Source of the DNA: a bacterium
Lineage (GTDB): Bacteria; Pseudomonadota; Alphaproteobacteria; Sphingomonadales; Sphingomonadaceae
Direction of reading: 5' to 3'
Length of the DNA stretch: 60,801 nucleotides
Assembly (NCBI GenBank): GCA_030824575.1
Contig: JAVBXL010000088.1
Coordinates: 1 to 60,801 of the forward strand
Part shown: positions 27,943-36,726 of the stretch, piece after piece
Layout: every line of letters starts with the position of its first letter
Numbering within the stretch: the first letter of the stretch is position 1
The notes under the pieces: model-generated
The model's database searches: none
Told to the model about the DNA's origin: nothing
Seen by the model: only the letters and a program-made list of their open reading frames with translations
Program-made: the position numbers and the translations under genes

Positions 27943-30900
27943 ATGGCCAAAAGTACGCGCCAGCAAGTGTTCGAGGGTATGGAGTTGCTGCCCGAGGCGC
28001 TGATCCCCTTTGTCGAAAAGCGTCTGGAGAGCTCGCTTAAGGGTCATTGGCAGGTCCAGGTGCTGGAGAAGCTGCCCGGCCTGCGACCCAACGGTAAGGG
28101 CGAAGTGGGCTGGGATCAGGCCGCCCTCTTCAACGCCATGGATCGCTTCTGGATGGACGCGTTCAAGGCCGTGCTTGGTCGCGCCGAGCGATCTTTGGTC
28201 AATGAGTTGGTCGACGTCCGCAACAAGCTCTCGCATAACGAGACCTTCACCTACGATGACGCCGAGCGCGCGCTGGACTCCATGCGCCGCCTGATGGAGG
28301 CGATCAGCGCTGGCGAGACGGCCGAGCAGCTTTCCAAGATGCGTGATACGATCCTGCGCACCAAGTTCACCGAGCTTCAGCGCAATGAGGAGCGTCGCAA
28401 AACGCAGCGGCTGGATATCTCCGTGGAAACCGTCGCGGGGCTACTGCCCTGGCGCGAGGTGGTCGAGCCCCACCAGGACGTCGCTACCGGCGAGTTCCAG
28501 CAGGCCGAATTCGCGGCCGACCTCGGCAAGGTTCATACAGGCAGCGCTCCGGCAGAATACCGTGATCCGCAGCAATTCTTCAGCCGGACCTATCTGACCG
28601 AAGGCCTAAGTACGCTGCTTGTCGGCGCCGCCAAACGCCTGTCGGGCGGCGGCGGTGATCCGGTGGTCGAGCTGCAAACCAACTTTGGCGGCGGCAAGAC
28701 CCACTCGATGCTGGCGCTCTATCATATGGCTGGTGGTACGCCGGCGCAGGATCTGTCGGGTCTCGATCAACTGCTCGATGAGCATGGTCTGGCGGTCCCG
28801 GCCAAGATCAATCGCGCCGTTCTAGTCGGAACGTCGCGCGGGCCGCAGGACGTTCTCAGCGCCACTGCCGATCGGAAAATCCGCACGACCTGGGGCGAGC
28901 TGGCATGGCAGCTCGGGGGTGAAGAAGCCTTCGACATGATCGCGGAGAATGACGCGAAGGGCATCGCGCCTGGGTCGAACCTCCTCGAGGAAATCTTCAA
29001 CAAATACTCGCCGTGCCTGATCCTGATCGACGAATGGGTCGCCTATCTGCGCCAAATCTACCGGGTCGAGGGTCTCCCGTCCGGCTCGTTTGATGCGAAC
29101 CTCTCGTTCGTCCAATCGCTGACCGAAGCCGTGAAAGCGAGCCCGGGCACATTGCTGGTAGCGTCGCTGCCCGCGTCGCAGATCGAGGTCGGCGGCGAAG
29201 GCGGCCAGGAAGCGCTGGCTCGGCTGAAGCAGACCTTCAGTCGCGTGGAATCGTCATGGCGTCCGGCTTCGCAGGAGGAGAGCTACGAGATCGTTCGCCG
29301 TCGGCTATTCAAGCAGATCCCCGGCGATAAATTCCATCACCGCGACAACACGCTCAAGCAGTTCGCCAAGCTGTATCGCGAGAACTCGAACGACTTCCCT
29401 CAGGGCTGCGCCGACGAAGATTATCGTCGAAAGCTGGAGAAGGCCTATCCCATCCATCCAGAGCTGTTCGATCAGCTCTACACGAGCTGGGGCTCGCTGG
29501 AAAAATTTCAGCGCACGCGAGGCGTTCTGCGGCTTATGGCGCAGGTCATCCACGAATTGTGGATGAACGGTGACCCGTCCGTGATGATCATGCCGGGCAG
29601 CGTCTCGGTCAGCTCGCCGCGGGTCGAACCTGAACTGCTGCACTACCTCGATGTGAGTTGGCAGTCGATCATCGCGGCTGACGTCGATGGCACGGCTGCT
29701 ACGCCATACAAAGTCGATCAGTCCGCGCCGAACCTCAATCGCTACTCAGCGACGCGGCGCGTGGCCCGGGCGATCTTCATGGGTACGGCGCCGACGCATC
29801 AGCAGCAGAATACGGGCCTCGACGACAAGCAGATCAATCTGGGCGTCGTCCAGCCCGGCGAGCGCCCGGCCATTTTCGGTGATGCGCTGCGACGGTTGAC
29901 CAACCAAGCCAAGTTTATGCACGCCGACCTCGGTCGGTACTGGTACTCGATGTCAGCCAGCCTCAACCGCATCGCGGCGGATCGTGCCGCGCAGCTTGAG
30001 AGCGCGCTGGTCTTGATGACCATCGACAATGAGTTGACGAAATACATAAACGGCATCGCTGACCGTGGCCATTTCGACGCCGTGCAGGTGGCGCCTTCGA
30101 CATCGGCGGAGGTGCCCGATGAGGCGGGCGGTGTTCGCGCTGTCGTGCTGGGTGTCGCCCATCCCCATACCGGACGCGACGGATCCGAGGCGCTGACCGA
30201 GGCTAAAGAGATCTTGATCCAGCGCGGCAGCACGCCGCGCGTTTATCGCAATATGCTGGTCTTCATCGCGGCCGAGGCACGGCAGCTCGACAACCTCAAG
30301 GACGCCGTCCGCTCGGCCTTGGCATGGGGCGAGATCGTTCGCGATACGGATCGGCTCAACCTGACCCAGAGCGACAGCGCGCTGGCCAAAGCGAAGCTAA
30401 CCGAGGCCAATGAAACCGTGAAGACCCGGCTGAAGGAGGCGTGGTGCTACCTTCATTATCCGGTTCAGGAGAGCGCCCAGGCCGAGGTCGAGTGGGTTTC
30501 GGGCAAGGTGCCGGCCCAGGACGGCCTGTTGGCGCGAGCAAGCAAGAAGTTGGTGGCGGAGGAGGGGCTGCTCCCCGAGCTTGGCCCCACTCGCCTTGAC
30601 CGGGACCTCCAGAAATACATCTGGAACGGCAAGCCGCATCTCTCGCTCAAAGATCTGTGGGAATATCTGAACCGCTACACCTACCTGCCCCGGCTTAAGA
30701 ACCAGGCTGTGCTGGTGAAGACGGTGCAGGCCGCCATTACGGGAATGCTGCCAGGGCCGTTTGGCTATGCGGAGCGGTGGGACGACAAGATCGACACCTA
30801 TCTGGGCCTGGCGATCGAGCGCGCCACCAACGCCGCCGTTGTGATCGACAGCGACAGTGTCATCATCAAACCTGACATCGTTGAAGCGCATCGTCCGGCG

Positions 30901-31242
30901 CCGGTGCAGCCCGGCCCGCCCCCCGTTGCAGGCGCTCCCGCCAGTCCAGAAGGTGTGCCCCCGGCCGCTGGTCCTTCGGATGGAACGCCGGATGCCCCGG
31001 CACCGGAGCGTAAGCCGACCCGGTTTTTCGGGACCGTCATGATCTCGGCCGAGCGACCGGCGCGCGAAATCCATCAGATCGTTGAAGCGATCGTGGAGCA
31101 ACTCACGACGATCCCGGGCAGCGAAGTGACGCTGAAGCTGGAGATTGATGCGGAGGTGCCGGGAGGCCTCGATCGGGCAAAAGTCCGCACGCTCATCGAG
31201 AACGCTAACACTTTGGGGTTCATCGACAAAAGTATCGAGTAA
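27943..31242 (+). CDS. DUF499 / COG1483 ATPase with N-terminal Swt1-type HEPN domain
   Basis: 1099 residues. The N-terminal ~130 residues resemble a Swt1-family HEPN domain and contain the signature VRNKLSHNE with R93-x4-H98, the usual HEPN RNase motif. The AAA+-like part begins with VELQTNFGGGKTHSMLALYH (Walker A, ~243-262) and has an LILIDEWVAYLRQ Walker-B segment (~360). A proline/alanine-rich linker (~985-1025) precedes a short C-terminal domain (~1030-1099). COG1483 and COG1743 proteins are known partners in defence islands. An ATPase that carries an RNA-cutting HEPN domain could link DNA sensing to abortive infection; this is inference. It is the last gene of the plus-strand arm. Confidence 0.85.
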   Translation: MAKSTRQQVFEGMELLPEALIPFVEKRLESSLKGHWQVQVLEKLPGLRPNGKGEVGWDQAALFNAMDRFWMDAFKAVLGRAERSLVNELVDVRNKLSHNETFTYDDAERALDSMRRLMEAISAGETAEQLSKMRDTILRTKFTELQRNEERRKTQRLDISVETVAGLLPWREVVEPHQDVATGEFQQAEFAADLGKVHTGSAPAEYRDPQQFFSRTYLTEGLSTLLVGAAKRLSGGGGDPVVELQTNFGGGKTHSMLALYHMAGGTPAQDLSGLDQLLDEHGLAVPAKINRAVLVGTSRGPQDVLSATADRKIRTTWGELAWQLGGEEAFDMIAENDAKGIAPGSNLLEEIFNKYSPCLILIDEWVAYLRQIYRVEGLPSGSFDANLSFVQSLTEAVKASPGTLLVASLPASQIEVGGEGGQEALARLKQTFSRVESSWRPASQEESYEIVRRRLFKQIPGDKFHHRDNTLKQFAKLYRENSNDFPQGCADEDYRRKLEKAYPIHPELFDQLYTSWGSLEKFQRTRGVLRLMAQVIHELWMNGDPSVMIMPGSVSVSSPRVEPELLHYLDVSWQSIIAADVDGTAATPYKVDQSAPNLNRYSATRRVARAIFMGTAPTHQQQNTGLDDKQINLGVVQPGERPAIFGDALRRLTNQAKFMHADLGRYWYSMSASLNRIAADRAAQLESALVLMTIDNELTKYINGIADRGHFDAVQVAPSTSAEVPDEAGGVRAVVLGVAHPHTGRDGSEALTEAKEILIQRGSTPRVYRNMLVFIAAEARQLDNLKDAVRSALAWGEIVRDTDRLNLTQSDSALAKAKLTEANETVKTRLKEAWCYLHYPVQESAQAEVEWVSGKVPAQDGLLARASKKLVAEEGLLPELGPTRLDRDLQKYIWNGKPHLSLKDLWEYLNRYTYLPRLKNQAVLVKTVQAAITGMLPGPFGYAERWDDKIDTYLGLAIERATNAAVVIDSDSVIIKPDIVEAHRPAPVQPGPPPVAGAPASPEGVPPAAGPSDGTPDAPAPERKPTRFFGTVMISAERPAREIHQIVEAIVEQLTTIPGSEVTLKLEIDAEVPGGLDRAKVRTLIENANTLGFIDKSIE

Positions 31243-31268
31243 AGGTCATCAACCCTTAAGCATCGCAA

Positions 31269-31287
31269 AATTATCGTGCTGATAATT
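31269..31287. promoter_or_regulatory. Perfect inverted repeat upstream of the LysR gene (operator candidate)
   Basis: AATTATC-N5-GATAATT is a perfect 7-bp palindrome 42 bp before the lysR start. It contains a T-N11-A core of the kind bound by LysR-type regulators, so it is a likely autoregulatory site. It could also serve as a weak terminator for the DUF499 gene, but it lacks a U-tract and a GC-rich stem. Confidence 0.5.
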
Positions 31288-31329
31288 GGCGTGTATGAGT
31301 AAGCTGGCGATGTCGATCTTGGGTATCAA

Positions 31330-32277
31330 ATGACGGCTGGCGTAAAACCCAGTCGCCGCCTTGGCCTCGATCTGGCGTCCATTCGCTTGGCGCTTTCCAT
31401 TGCCGAACATCGAAGTCTTCGCCGCGCCGCCTCCGTGATCGGCATCAGCGAGTCGGCACTGAGCCACCGGCTGCGCACACTCGAAGACGTTCTCACCGTG
31501 TCGTTGTTCCACCGCTCTTCGGAGGGTGTGGAGCCGACCCAAGCGGGCCTGATCTTTTTCGACCAGGCCCGTGAGGCGCTGCGCGTGCTGGATCTCGCGG
31601 TCGCCAATGCCGGGGCCATCAGCCGCGGTGTCGCCGGCCGGTTGACGCTCGGCCTCTATACTTCGCTCTCGACGGGACGCCTGCGCGACGCGCTTGCCGC
31701 CTACACAGCGGAACATCCCGAGGTCGATCTCCAGATCGTGGAGGGGGATCGATCGCAGATGGTTGAGGGCATAAGTTCGCGGGCAATCGACATGGCCGTG
31801 CTGCTGGGCGCGCCCGACGACAAATTCGGCGAACCAATGCCGCTATGGCGCGAGCGTCTCCACGTCGTCCTGATCGCAGATCATCCCTTGGCCACGAGCG
31901 CCGACATTGCGTGGGCTGATGTCGAAGGCGAGGATTTTCTTGTATCTGCGCGGGGGGCCGGACCCGAGGCCCTCCAGCTATTGGCGGCGAGGCTTGCTGG
32001 CCCAGGTCGGAGCCTCGCTACCCGGTCCCATTTTATCAGCAGGGAGACGGCGCTATCCATGGTGGGCATGGGCCTCGGCATCACCTTGATGATCGAATCC
32101 GATCTGGGGCGGCTGCCTGAAGGTGTGGTGGCGGTGCCGCTCGCCAGCGAGGCGGACGACGCCCTGGTGCCGCTGACGGCGTACCGTGATCCAGGAAACG
32201 ATAACCCACCGCTGCGGCGGTTCTGGTCGTTCCTCAAGAGCGGCTATGTCGAGCCGTCGCCGTCGCCCGAGGGCTGA
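31330..32277 (+). CDS. LysR-family transcriptional regulator of the trb region
   Basis: 315 residues. The N-terminal winged helix-turn-helix is clear (LASIRLALSIAEHRSLRRAA, SESALSHRLRTLEDVL, FHRSSEGVEPTQAG), followed by the LysR substrate-binding domain (GRLTLGLYTSLSTGRL and a second lobe ending at DNPPLRRFWSFLK). LysR proteins sense a small ligand and activate or repress a nearby promoter. In this ICE family a LysR gene habitually sits tail-to-tail with the end of the trb operon, as here: its last 34 bp overlap the DUF2274 gene. Its probable target is its own promoter and possibly trb; the ligand is unknown. Confidence 0.9.
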   Translation: MTAGVKPSRRLGLDLASIRLALSIAEHRSLRRAASVIGISESALSHRLRTLEDVLTVSLFHRSSEGVEPTQAGLIFFDQAREALRVLDLAVANAGAISRGVAGRLTLGLYTSLSTGRLRDALAAYTAEHPEVDLQIVEGDRSQMVEGISSRAIDMAVLLGAPDDKFGEPMPLWRERLHVVLIADHPLATSADIAWADVEGEDFLVSARGAGPEALQLLAARLAGPGRSLATRSHFISRETALSMVGMGLGITLMIESDLGRLPEGVVAVPLASEADDALVPLTAYRDPGNDNPPLRRFWSFLKSGYVEPSPSPEG

Positions 32278-32492
32278 GCCTTAGCCCGACGGGCTTTGGC
32301 GAAAGCGCGATCCGAAGCCATGAACCGCGCTAGCATTGGCGCGATCAACTTGGTCGGCTCGGTCTTCGTGCCGGTCTCCCGCGCCAAGACGTCGGCATAG
32401 GCAGCCAGGTCACGGTGAATTGCAGCGGGCAGATCGATCGTCAGACGAACCGGGCGATCATCAACCAGCGCGCCGAGTTTGAGCATTGTCAT
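32244..32492 (-). CDS. DUF2274 protein, last gene of the trb operon
   Basis: 82 residues (MTMLKLGALVDDRPVRLTID...). DUF2274 proteins are small basic proteins almost always encoded at the 3' end of trb operons; their role is unknown. The N-terminal part (VRLTIDLPAAIHRDLAAYAD) resembles a ribbon-helix-helix DNA-binding fold, suggesting a regulator or relaxosome factor. It follows trbI by 4 bp. The start could be either of two nearby ATGs; I used the first. The 3' end overlaps the convergent lysR gene. Confidence 0.85.
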   Translation of the reverse strand: MTMLKLGALVDDRPVRLTIDLPAAIHRDLAAYADVLARETGTKTEPTKLIAPMLARFMASDRAFAKARRAKAQPSGDGDGST

Positions 32493-32496
32493 CGGT

Positions 32497-33747
32497 TCAG
32501 CCTCTATAGGGTTCGAGGACGAGATCGCGGGTGACGATCACGCGGACCGGGAAGCCAGGGCGGATGGTGATGGTGGGCTGGATATTCAGCGAGCGGCCGA
32601 CAATCTGCCGTCCTGTCTGGCTGATGCTGTCGGATCCGCCACGCCGTATCGCCTGAAGCAGGTCGCTCTCATCGGAGGATGTGCCTGCTTCCGACCCGAC
32701 GCTCAGCAGGGTGGACAGCATCGCGGCGCGGAAAAGTTGCCCCCAATGATTGTCCACCTTGTCTTCAAGTCCGGCATAGCCGGAGGCGTCGGCACCGGGC
32801 TGACGCTCCAGGATGATCGAGCGGCCGTTGGGGAGGATCAGGCGGTTCCAGACCAGAAGTGCTCGGGATTGGCCGAAACTGACCTGTGCGTCGTACTGTC
32901 CAATCAGCCGGGCACCTTGGGGGATGAGTAAGATGCGCCCGGTGGGGCCATCGTAGACATTCTCGGTGACTTGCGCGGTGATCTGGCCGGGCAGGTCCGA
33001 GCGCAGGCCCGTCACCATCGCTGCGGCAATCACAGCGCCCGCTTGGACGGTATAGGGACTCGCCGGGGCCTGAAGCGTTTCGGTACTGATCGTGCGCCGG
33101 TCAGTGGGACCGCCCAAGAATGCCGACCTCCGATCGCCTTCGCTTGGCGGCGGTGTCGGTTGACCGCTTCCGGCCGCGAGGGCGCCGAGTTGCGGCGACG
33201 CCGCTCCCGGCATCTCGAGCCCACCGGCTGAGGGACCGCTGCCGGGCGTGCGGGATTCCCCCGCGAACAGTCGACTGGCGCGAGCGGCCTCGCGTTCCTG
33301 AGCGATCCGCTGACGCTCCTGCGCAACGCGCTGGGCTTCCGGATCCGGCGCGGTCGCGGTCGCGGGTGCCGGAGCGCCCGGGATAGGACCGGGCTGGATG
33401 CCGTTGTTGAGCATGGGGCGTCCGAGATCGCCGGGGAGCGGCGGCCCGAGCGGCGGCACTTCACGAGGCACCCCGGCATAGGATGTAGGCAGCCGCGACA
33501 GGCCGTCGGCCGTGGTCCTGTTGTCGGTGTTATAAAGCTCGGCGGTCGTTGTCGGTCGGCTGGATTGCAGCGCCCATATCAACGATCCGCCGATGGCGAC
33601 GGCCGAAACGCCCGCGATGAGGCCGAGCACTTTTCGCGACAGGCGGACGACCTTGGGCCGGTCGGGCCGAAGACGCAGCTCAGCGGCGATTTCGCGCTCT
33701 GGCCGAGGAGGATCGTCCGGCGTTTGCTCAGGAACGGGGCCGGTCAC
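32497..33747 (-). CDS. trbI: TrbI, VirB10-like type IV secretion core protein
   Basis: 416 residues. TrbI/VirB10 spans the envelope, joining the inner-membrane platform to the outer-membrane core of the conjugation machine. It has a short cytoplasmic N-terminus, one transmembrane segment (VLGLIAGVSAVAIGGSLIWAL, ~43-63), a proline- and glutamine-rich periplasmic linker (~70-220), then the conserved C-terminal beta-barrel domain (TVQAGAVIAAAMVTGLRSDLPG, DGPTGRILLIPQGARLIGQY, RSIILERQPGADASGYAGL). Start ATG overlaps the trbG stop (ATGA). Confidence 0.95.
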   Translation of the reverse strand: MTGPVPEQTPDDPPRPEREIAAELRLRPDRPKVVRLSRKVLGLIAGVSAVAIGGSLIWALQSSRPTTTAELYNTDNRTTADGLSRLPTSYAGVPREVPPLGPPLPGDLGRPMLNNGIQPGPIPGAPAPATATAPDPEAQRVAQERQRIAQEREAARASRLFAGESRTPGSGPSAGGLEMPGAASPQLGALAAGSGQPTPPPSEGDRRSAFLGGPTDRRTISTETLQAPASPYTVQAGAVIAAAMVTGLRSDLPGQITAQVTENVYDGPTGRILLIPQGARLIGQYDAQVSFGQSRALLVWNRLILPNGRSIILERQPGADASGYAGLEDKVDNHWGQLFRAAMLSTLLSVGSEAGTSSDESDLLQAIRRGGSDSISQTGRQIVGRSLNIQPTITIRPGFPVRVIVTRDLVLEPYRG

Positions 33748-34745
33748 GATGCCGGCCTCGCGTCAATGCGAACGATACGGACGCGCCGTTGGCGATCTCC
33801 GCCCAGGCGAAGCTCAGCGCCGCCAAAGAGACGGTCAATGACCATGTAGCGGCCGCGCACACGGTAGTTCACCAGTTCGGCATCGCCCTGCGCGCCGATG
33901 ATCCAGAGCGGGGGCATCTCGCCCTGCGCAATGCCGGTCGGAAACTCGATGAAGACCTGCCGCCCGTCGTCGAAGGCTCTAACCGGTCGCCAGGCCGGAT
34001 TGTCGCCTTCGATCCGGTAGCGAAAGTTCAGCGACTCCAGCGCCGGCAACGGCGAGGTCGCTGCCGTCTCCGCGGCCTGCGCTTGTGAGTTCTGGCGGCG
34101 TAGGGCGATGAGCTGGTCTTGCGGATAAGACCAGGAAACACTGGCCATGTAGGTGCGCTCGGCCGCCCGCAGTTCGAGATGATACGTCCGGCGATCGGTA
34201 TTGATCACCAAGTTGGTCTGAAGATCGGCGCGCGTCGGCTTGACAAGGATATGGATCCTTCGGGTCGGCCCGCTGCCGCTTTCCGTATCACCGATGATCC
34301 AGCGCACCGTGTCACCGGCGGCCACAGGTCCTGTGCCAACCAGTTGCTCACCCGCTTCAAGGGCGATGTCGGTCACCTGGCCCGGCGCTGTGTACACTTG
34401 GTACAGCGCGCCATCCGAATAGGGATAGAACTGAACGGCGTTGAAATAGCCGGATCGGCTTGGCTGAATGCGGGCCGCGCCATTTGCGGCTTCGACCCGT
34501 GCGCGCGGGTCGGCCGGCTCCGGTGTCGGCGAGGAGGGCGGTGGAATGCGCTGAAGTTGGCCCGGCAGAGGCAAGGGCGTCGGAATCTGCACGATTTCAA
34601 CCGGCTTGGGCGGCTCGACCTCGGGCGTCGCCGGCTGCGGGGCCGCGATAGGATCATAGGTGATCTCCGGCGGCTTCCAGGTATGCGAACAGGCCGCGAG
34701 CGATACCGACGCAAGCATGATGGTTGTAACGGGGATCAGTCGCAT
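33744..34745 (-). CDS. trbG: TrbG, VirB9-like outer-membrane-complex protein
   Basis: 333 residues from ATG at 34745, which has an AAGGAG ribosome-binding site and overlaps the trbF stop codon (TGATG); an upstream in-frame start adds seven residues and is less likely. The N-terminus is a lipoprotein-type signal peptide, MRLIPVTTIMLASVSLAAC, with LAAC as lipobox. A proline-rich segment follows, then the VirB9/TrbG domain (PSRSGYFNAVQFYPYSDGAL, YQVYTAPGQVTDIALEAGE, LVINTDRRTYHLEL). It forms the outer ring of the transfer channel with TrbI. A combined VirB7/VirB9 role through the lipid anchor is possible. Confidence 0.95.
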   Translation of the reverse strand: MRLIPVTTIMLASVSLAACSHTWKPPEITYDPIAAPQPATPEVEPPKPVEIVQIPTPLPLPGQLQRIPPPSSPTPEPADPRARVEAANGAARIQPSRSGYFNAVQFYPYSDGALYQVYTAPGQVTDIALEAGEQLVGTGPVAAGDTVRWIIGDTESGSGPTRRIHILVKPTRADLQTNLVINTDRRTYHLELRAAERTYMASVSWSYPQDQLIALRRQNSQAQAAETAATSPLPALESLNFRYRIEGDNPAWRPVRAFDDGRQVFIEFPTGIAQGEMPPLWIIGAQGDAELVNYRVRGRYMVIDRLFGGAELRLGGDRQRRVRIVRIDARPAS

Positions 34746-35431
34746 CAGCCGAGCTCCTTCGACCAATTGAGGGCATGGACGTACACACCGAGCGGATTCT
34801 TGCGCAGGCGCTCGACGTCACGAGGGGTTTGGATTGTGATGGTCAGGATGGCCGTCCAGCGCTCGGTGGCCGCGAGCGCCCCATCGACGTATCGCCGCTC
34901 GACCCAAGCAACGCGAAAGCTCCCCGGTGACGCTCGGATGACGCTGGAGACATCGACCGCGACCTGTTCCCGGCCGACCTTGGCAAACGGGTCGTTGACC
35001 CGGGCATAGTCGTTAAGCGCCAGCGCGCCTTGGTCGGTCGTATAGTCGTAGGCGCGTAGCCAGTTCTGGCGCAGCACGATCGGGTCCGCCGGGATTGAGC
35101 GGGTTTCCTCGATAAAGCGGGCGAGATGCCAAGCGATCTGAGGATCGGTCGGCCGATAGCCGGTCTCTGCTGGCGAGATCGCTTGGGCTTGCCCGAGCCG
35201 GTCAACCTGCACGACCCACGGCACGACCGTTCCAGACATGGCTTGCCAAACGACGGCAGCGGACAGGCCGGCAGACAGGAACAGCGAGCCGAACGCCATT
35301 AGTCGCCAGTTGCGAGCCTGGATGCGCGCAGACCCGATGCGGTCATCCCAAGCCTGAGCGGCACGTTGATAAGGGGTCTCGGGTTCGGGCGTCCGGCCGT
35401 AACGGCTGGACGGTCGTTTGAAGAACATCAT
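34745..35431 (-). CDS. trbF: TrbF, VirB8-like inner-membrane assembly protein
   Basis: 228 residues. It has a cytoplasmic N-terminus (TPYQRAAQAWDDRIGSARIQ), a single transmembrane helix (WRLMAFGSLFLSAGLSAAVVW, ~43-63), and a periplasmic NTF2-like VirB8 domain with SWVVQVDRLG-type start, IVLRQNWLRAYDYTT and a C-terminal WTAILTITIQTPRDVERLRKNPLGVYV. The last motif is diagnostic of TrbF. It nucleates assembly of the conjugation channel. The gene overlaps trbL at its start by 4 bp and trbG at its end. Confidence 0.95.
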   Translation of the reverse strand: MMFFKRPSSRYGRTPEPETPYQRAAQAWDDRIGSARIQARNWRLMAFGSLFLSAGLSAAVVWQAMSGTVVPWVVQVDRLGQAQAISPAETGYRPTDPQIAWHLARFIEETRSIPADPIVLRQNWLRAYDYTTDQGALALNDYARVNDPFAKVGREQVAVDVSSVIRASPGSFRVAWVERRYVDGALAATERWTAILTITIQTPRDVERLRKNPLGVYVHALNWSKELG

Positions 35432-36726
35432 TCACCCTCTCGAATGCTGACAGAAGAGCCCGCGCCGCCTCCATCGCCGGCACGGACGGCATGGATGGCG
35501 GTCTGGATGCCGTGCGCGGCTGATTGGCGTCGACGCATCGATTTGGCCCAGGCGGGCTCCCCGGAGGCGGAGCCCGCATCGTTGGCCGGGCTGGCGTCGG
35601 TCCCTCCGGTGACTTTGCCGCCCATGGCTTCGAACGCCGCCCGGCCACCGGCTTGGTAGCGCTGCCCCATCTCAGCGGCTGCTCTGCGGAGCGGCGAGGC
35701 CGCTGCGGAAGCCCCGGCTTGCGCGACGCCGGATAGTCCGCCCGCAACGCTGCCCCCTTTTGCGGCGCTTCCAAGTTGATAGGCCGTCGAAGCGCCGCCA
35801 GCGACACTGGCTCCGCCCCGCACGGCCGCCATCGCCGCACCGCCCGCCATGCGCGCGCCGGCTGCGCCAGCAAGGAGCGCGCCGCCGGCAGCCAGTCCAG
35901 TGCCAACGGCTGCCCCGGCGCCAAGCTGCGGGCCGCCCGAGACGATGCCATTGGCGATCGAGGGGCCAAAAATGCCAAGGCCGAGCAGCGACAGCGCAGC
36001 AAGCACCAGCGCCATCGCGTCTTCGATTGTGGGCTGGGCCTGAAAACCTTGCGTGAACTCGCCGAACAACGTCGATCCGATGCCGACCACAACGGCGAGC
36101 ACCAGCACCTTCACGCCTGAACTGATCACGAGACCAAGCACTCGTTCAGCCATGAACGCGGTCTTGTTGAACAGGCCAAAGGGCACGAGCACGAAGCCGC
36201 ATAAGGTCGCGAGCTTGAACTCGATCAAGCTGATGAAGAGCTGGATGGCGAGGATGAAGAAAGACAGCAGCACGATCGCCCAGGCCAGCAGCAGGACGAC
36301 GATCTGGATGAAATTCTCGAAGAAGCTGATGTAGCCCATCAGCCCGGAGATGGACTCCAGGATGGGCCTGCCGGCATCGAAGCCGACTTGGGCAACGCGA
36401 CCGGGGCGAAGAAACTCCGCAGCCGTCAGCCCTGTGCCCGATGCCTTCAGCCCAAGCCCCGCAAAGCTTTCAAAGACGATGCGGGCCAGCGTGTTCCAGT
36501 TGCCGATAATGAAGGCGAACGCACCCACGAAAAGGGTCTTCTTGACCAGGCGAGCGAGGATATCCTCGTCTGCACCCCAGGCCCAAAACAGCGCAGCGAG
36601 CGTTACGTCGATGACGATAAGGGTTGAGGCCAACCACGCGACTTCGCCCTGAAGCAAGCCAAAGCCGCTATCGATATAGCGGGTAAAGACTTCCAGAAAG
36701 CGGTCGATGACCCCGGTGCCCTGCAT
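35428..36726 (-). CDS. trbL: TrbL, VirB6-like polytopic membrane protein
   Basis: 432 residues. The first ~290 residues contain multiple hydrophobic segments (for example LIVIDVTLAALFWAWG, FVGAFAFIIGNW, FIQIVVLLLAWAIVLLSFFIL) typical of the TrbL/VirB6 inner-membrane channel component. Residues ~265-360 are a long glycine/alanine-rich tract (GGGASVAGGASTAYQLG). The C-terminus is hydrophilic and probably cytoplasmic. Start and stop are coupled by 4-bp overlaps to trbK-alt and trbF. Confidence 0.95.
   Translation of the reverse strand: MQGTGVIDRFLEVFTRYIDSGFGLLQGEVAWLASTLIVIDVTLAALFWAWGADEDILARLVKKTLFVGAFAFIIGNWNTLARIVFESFAGLGLKASGTGLTAAEFLRPGRVAQVGFDAGRPILESISGLMGYISFFENFIQIVVLLLAWAIVLLSFFILAIQLFISLIEFKLATLCGFVLVPFGLFNKTAFMAERVLGLVISSGVKVLVLAVVVGIGSTLFGEFTQGFQAQPTIEDAMALVLAALSLLGLGIFGPSIANGIVSGGPQLGAGAAVGTGLAAGGALLAGAAGARMAGGAAMAAVRGGASVAGGASTAYQLGSAAKGGSVAGGLSGVAQAGASAAASPLRRAAAEMGQRYQAGGRAAFEAMGGKVTGGTDASPANDAGSASGEPAWAKSMRRRQSAAHGIQTAIHAVRAGDGGGAGSSVSIREGE

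Noticed and set aside
26841..27950. 369-residue minus-strand frame opposite the DUF1156 gene
   Set aside because: The plus-strand methyltransferase continues through it with conserved sequence; the antisense frame has no recognisable features.
525..31242. Calling the cluster DISARM
   Set aside because: A DrmD-like SNF2 helicase and a PLD-like protein are present, but there is no DUF1998 (DrmB) protein and no clear DrmA, and the methylase is of the DUF1156 type.
16437..31242. Calling the plus-strand arm BREX
   Set aside because: A methylase, a large ATPase and a BrxR-like regulator are present, but there is no PglZ phosphatase, BrxL protease or BrxA/BrxB.
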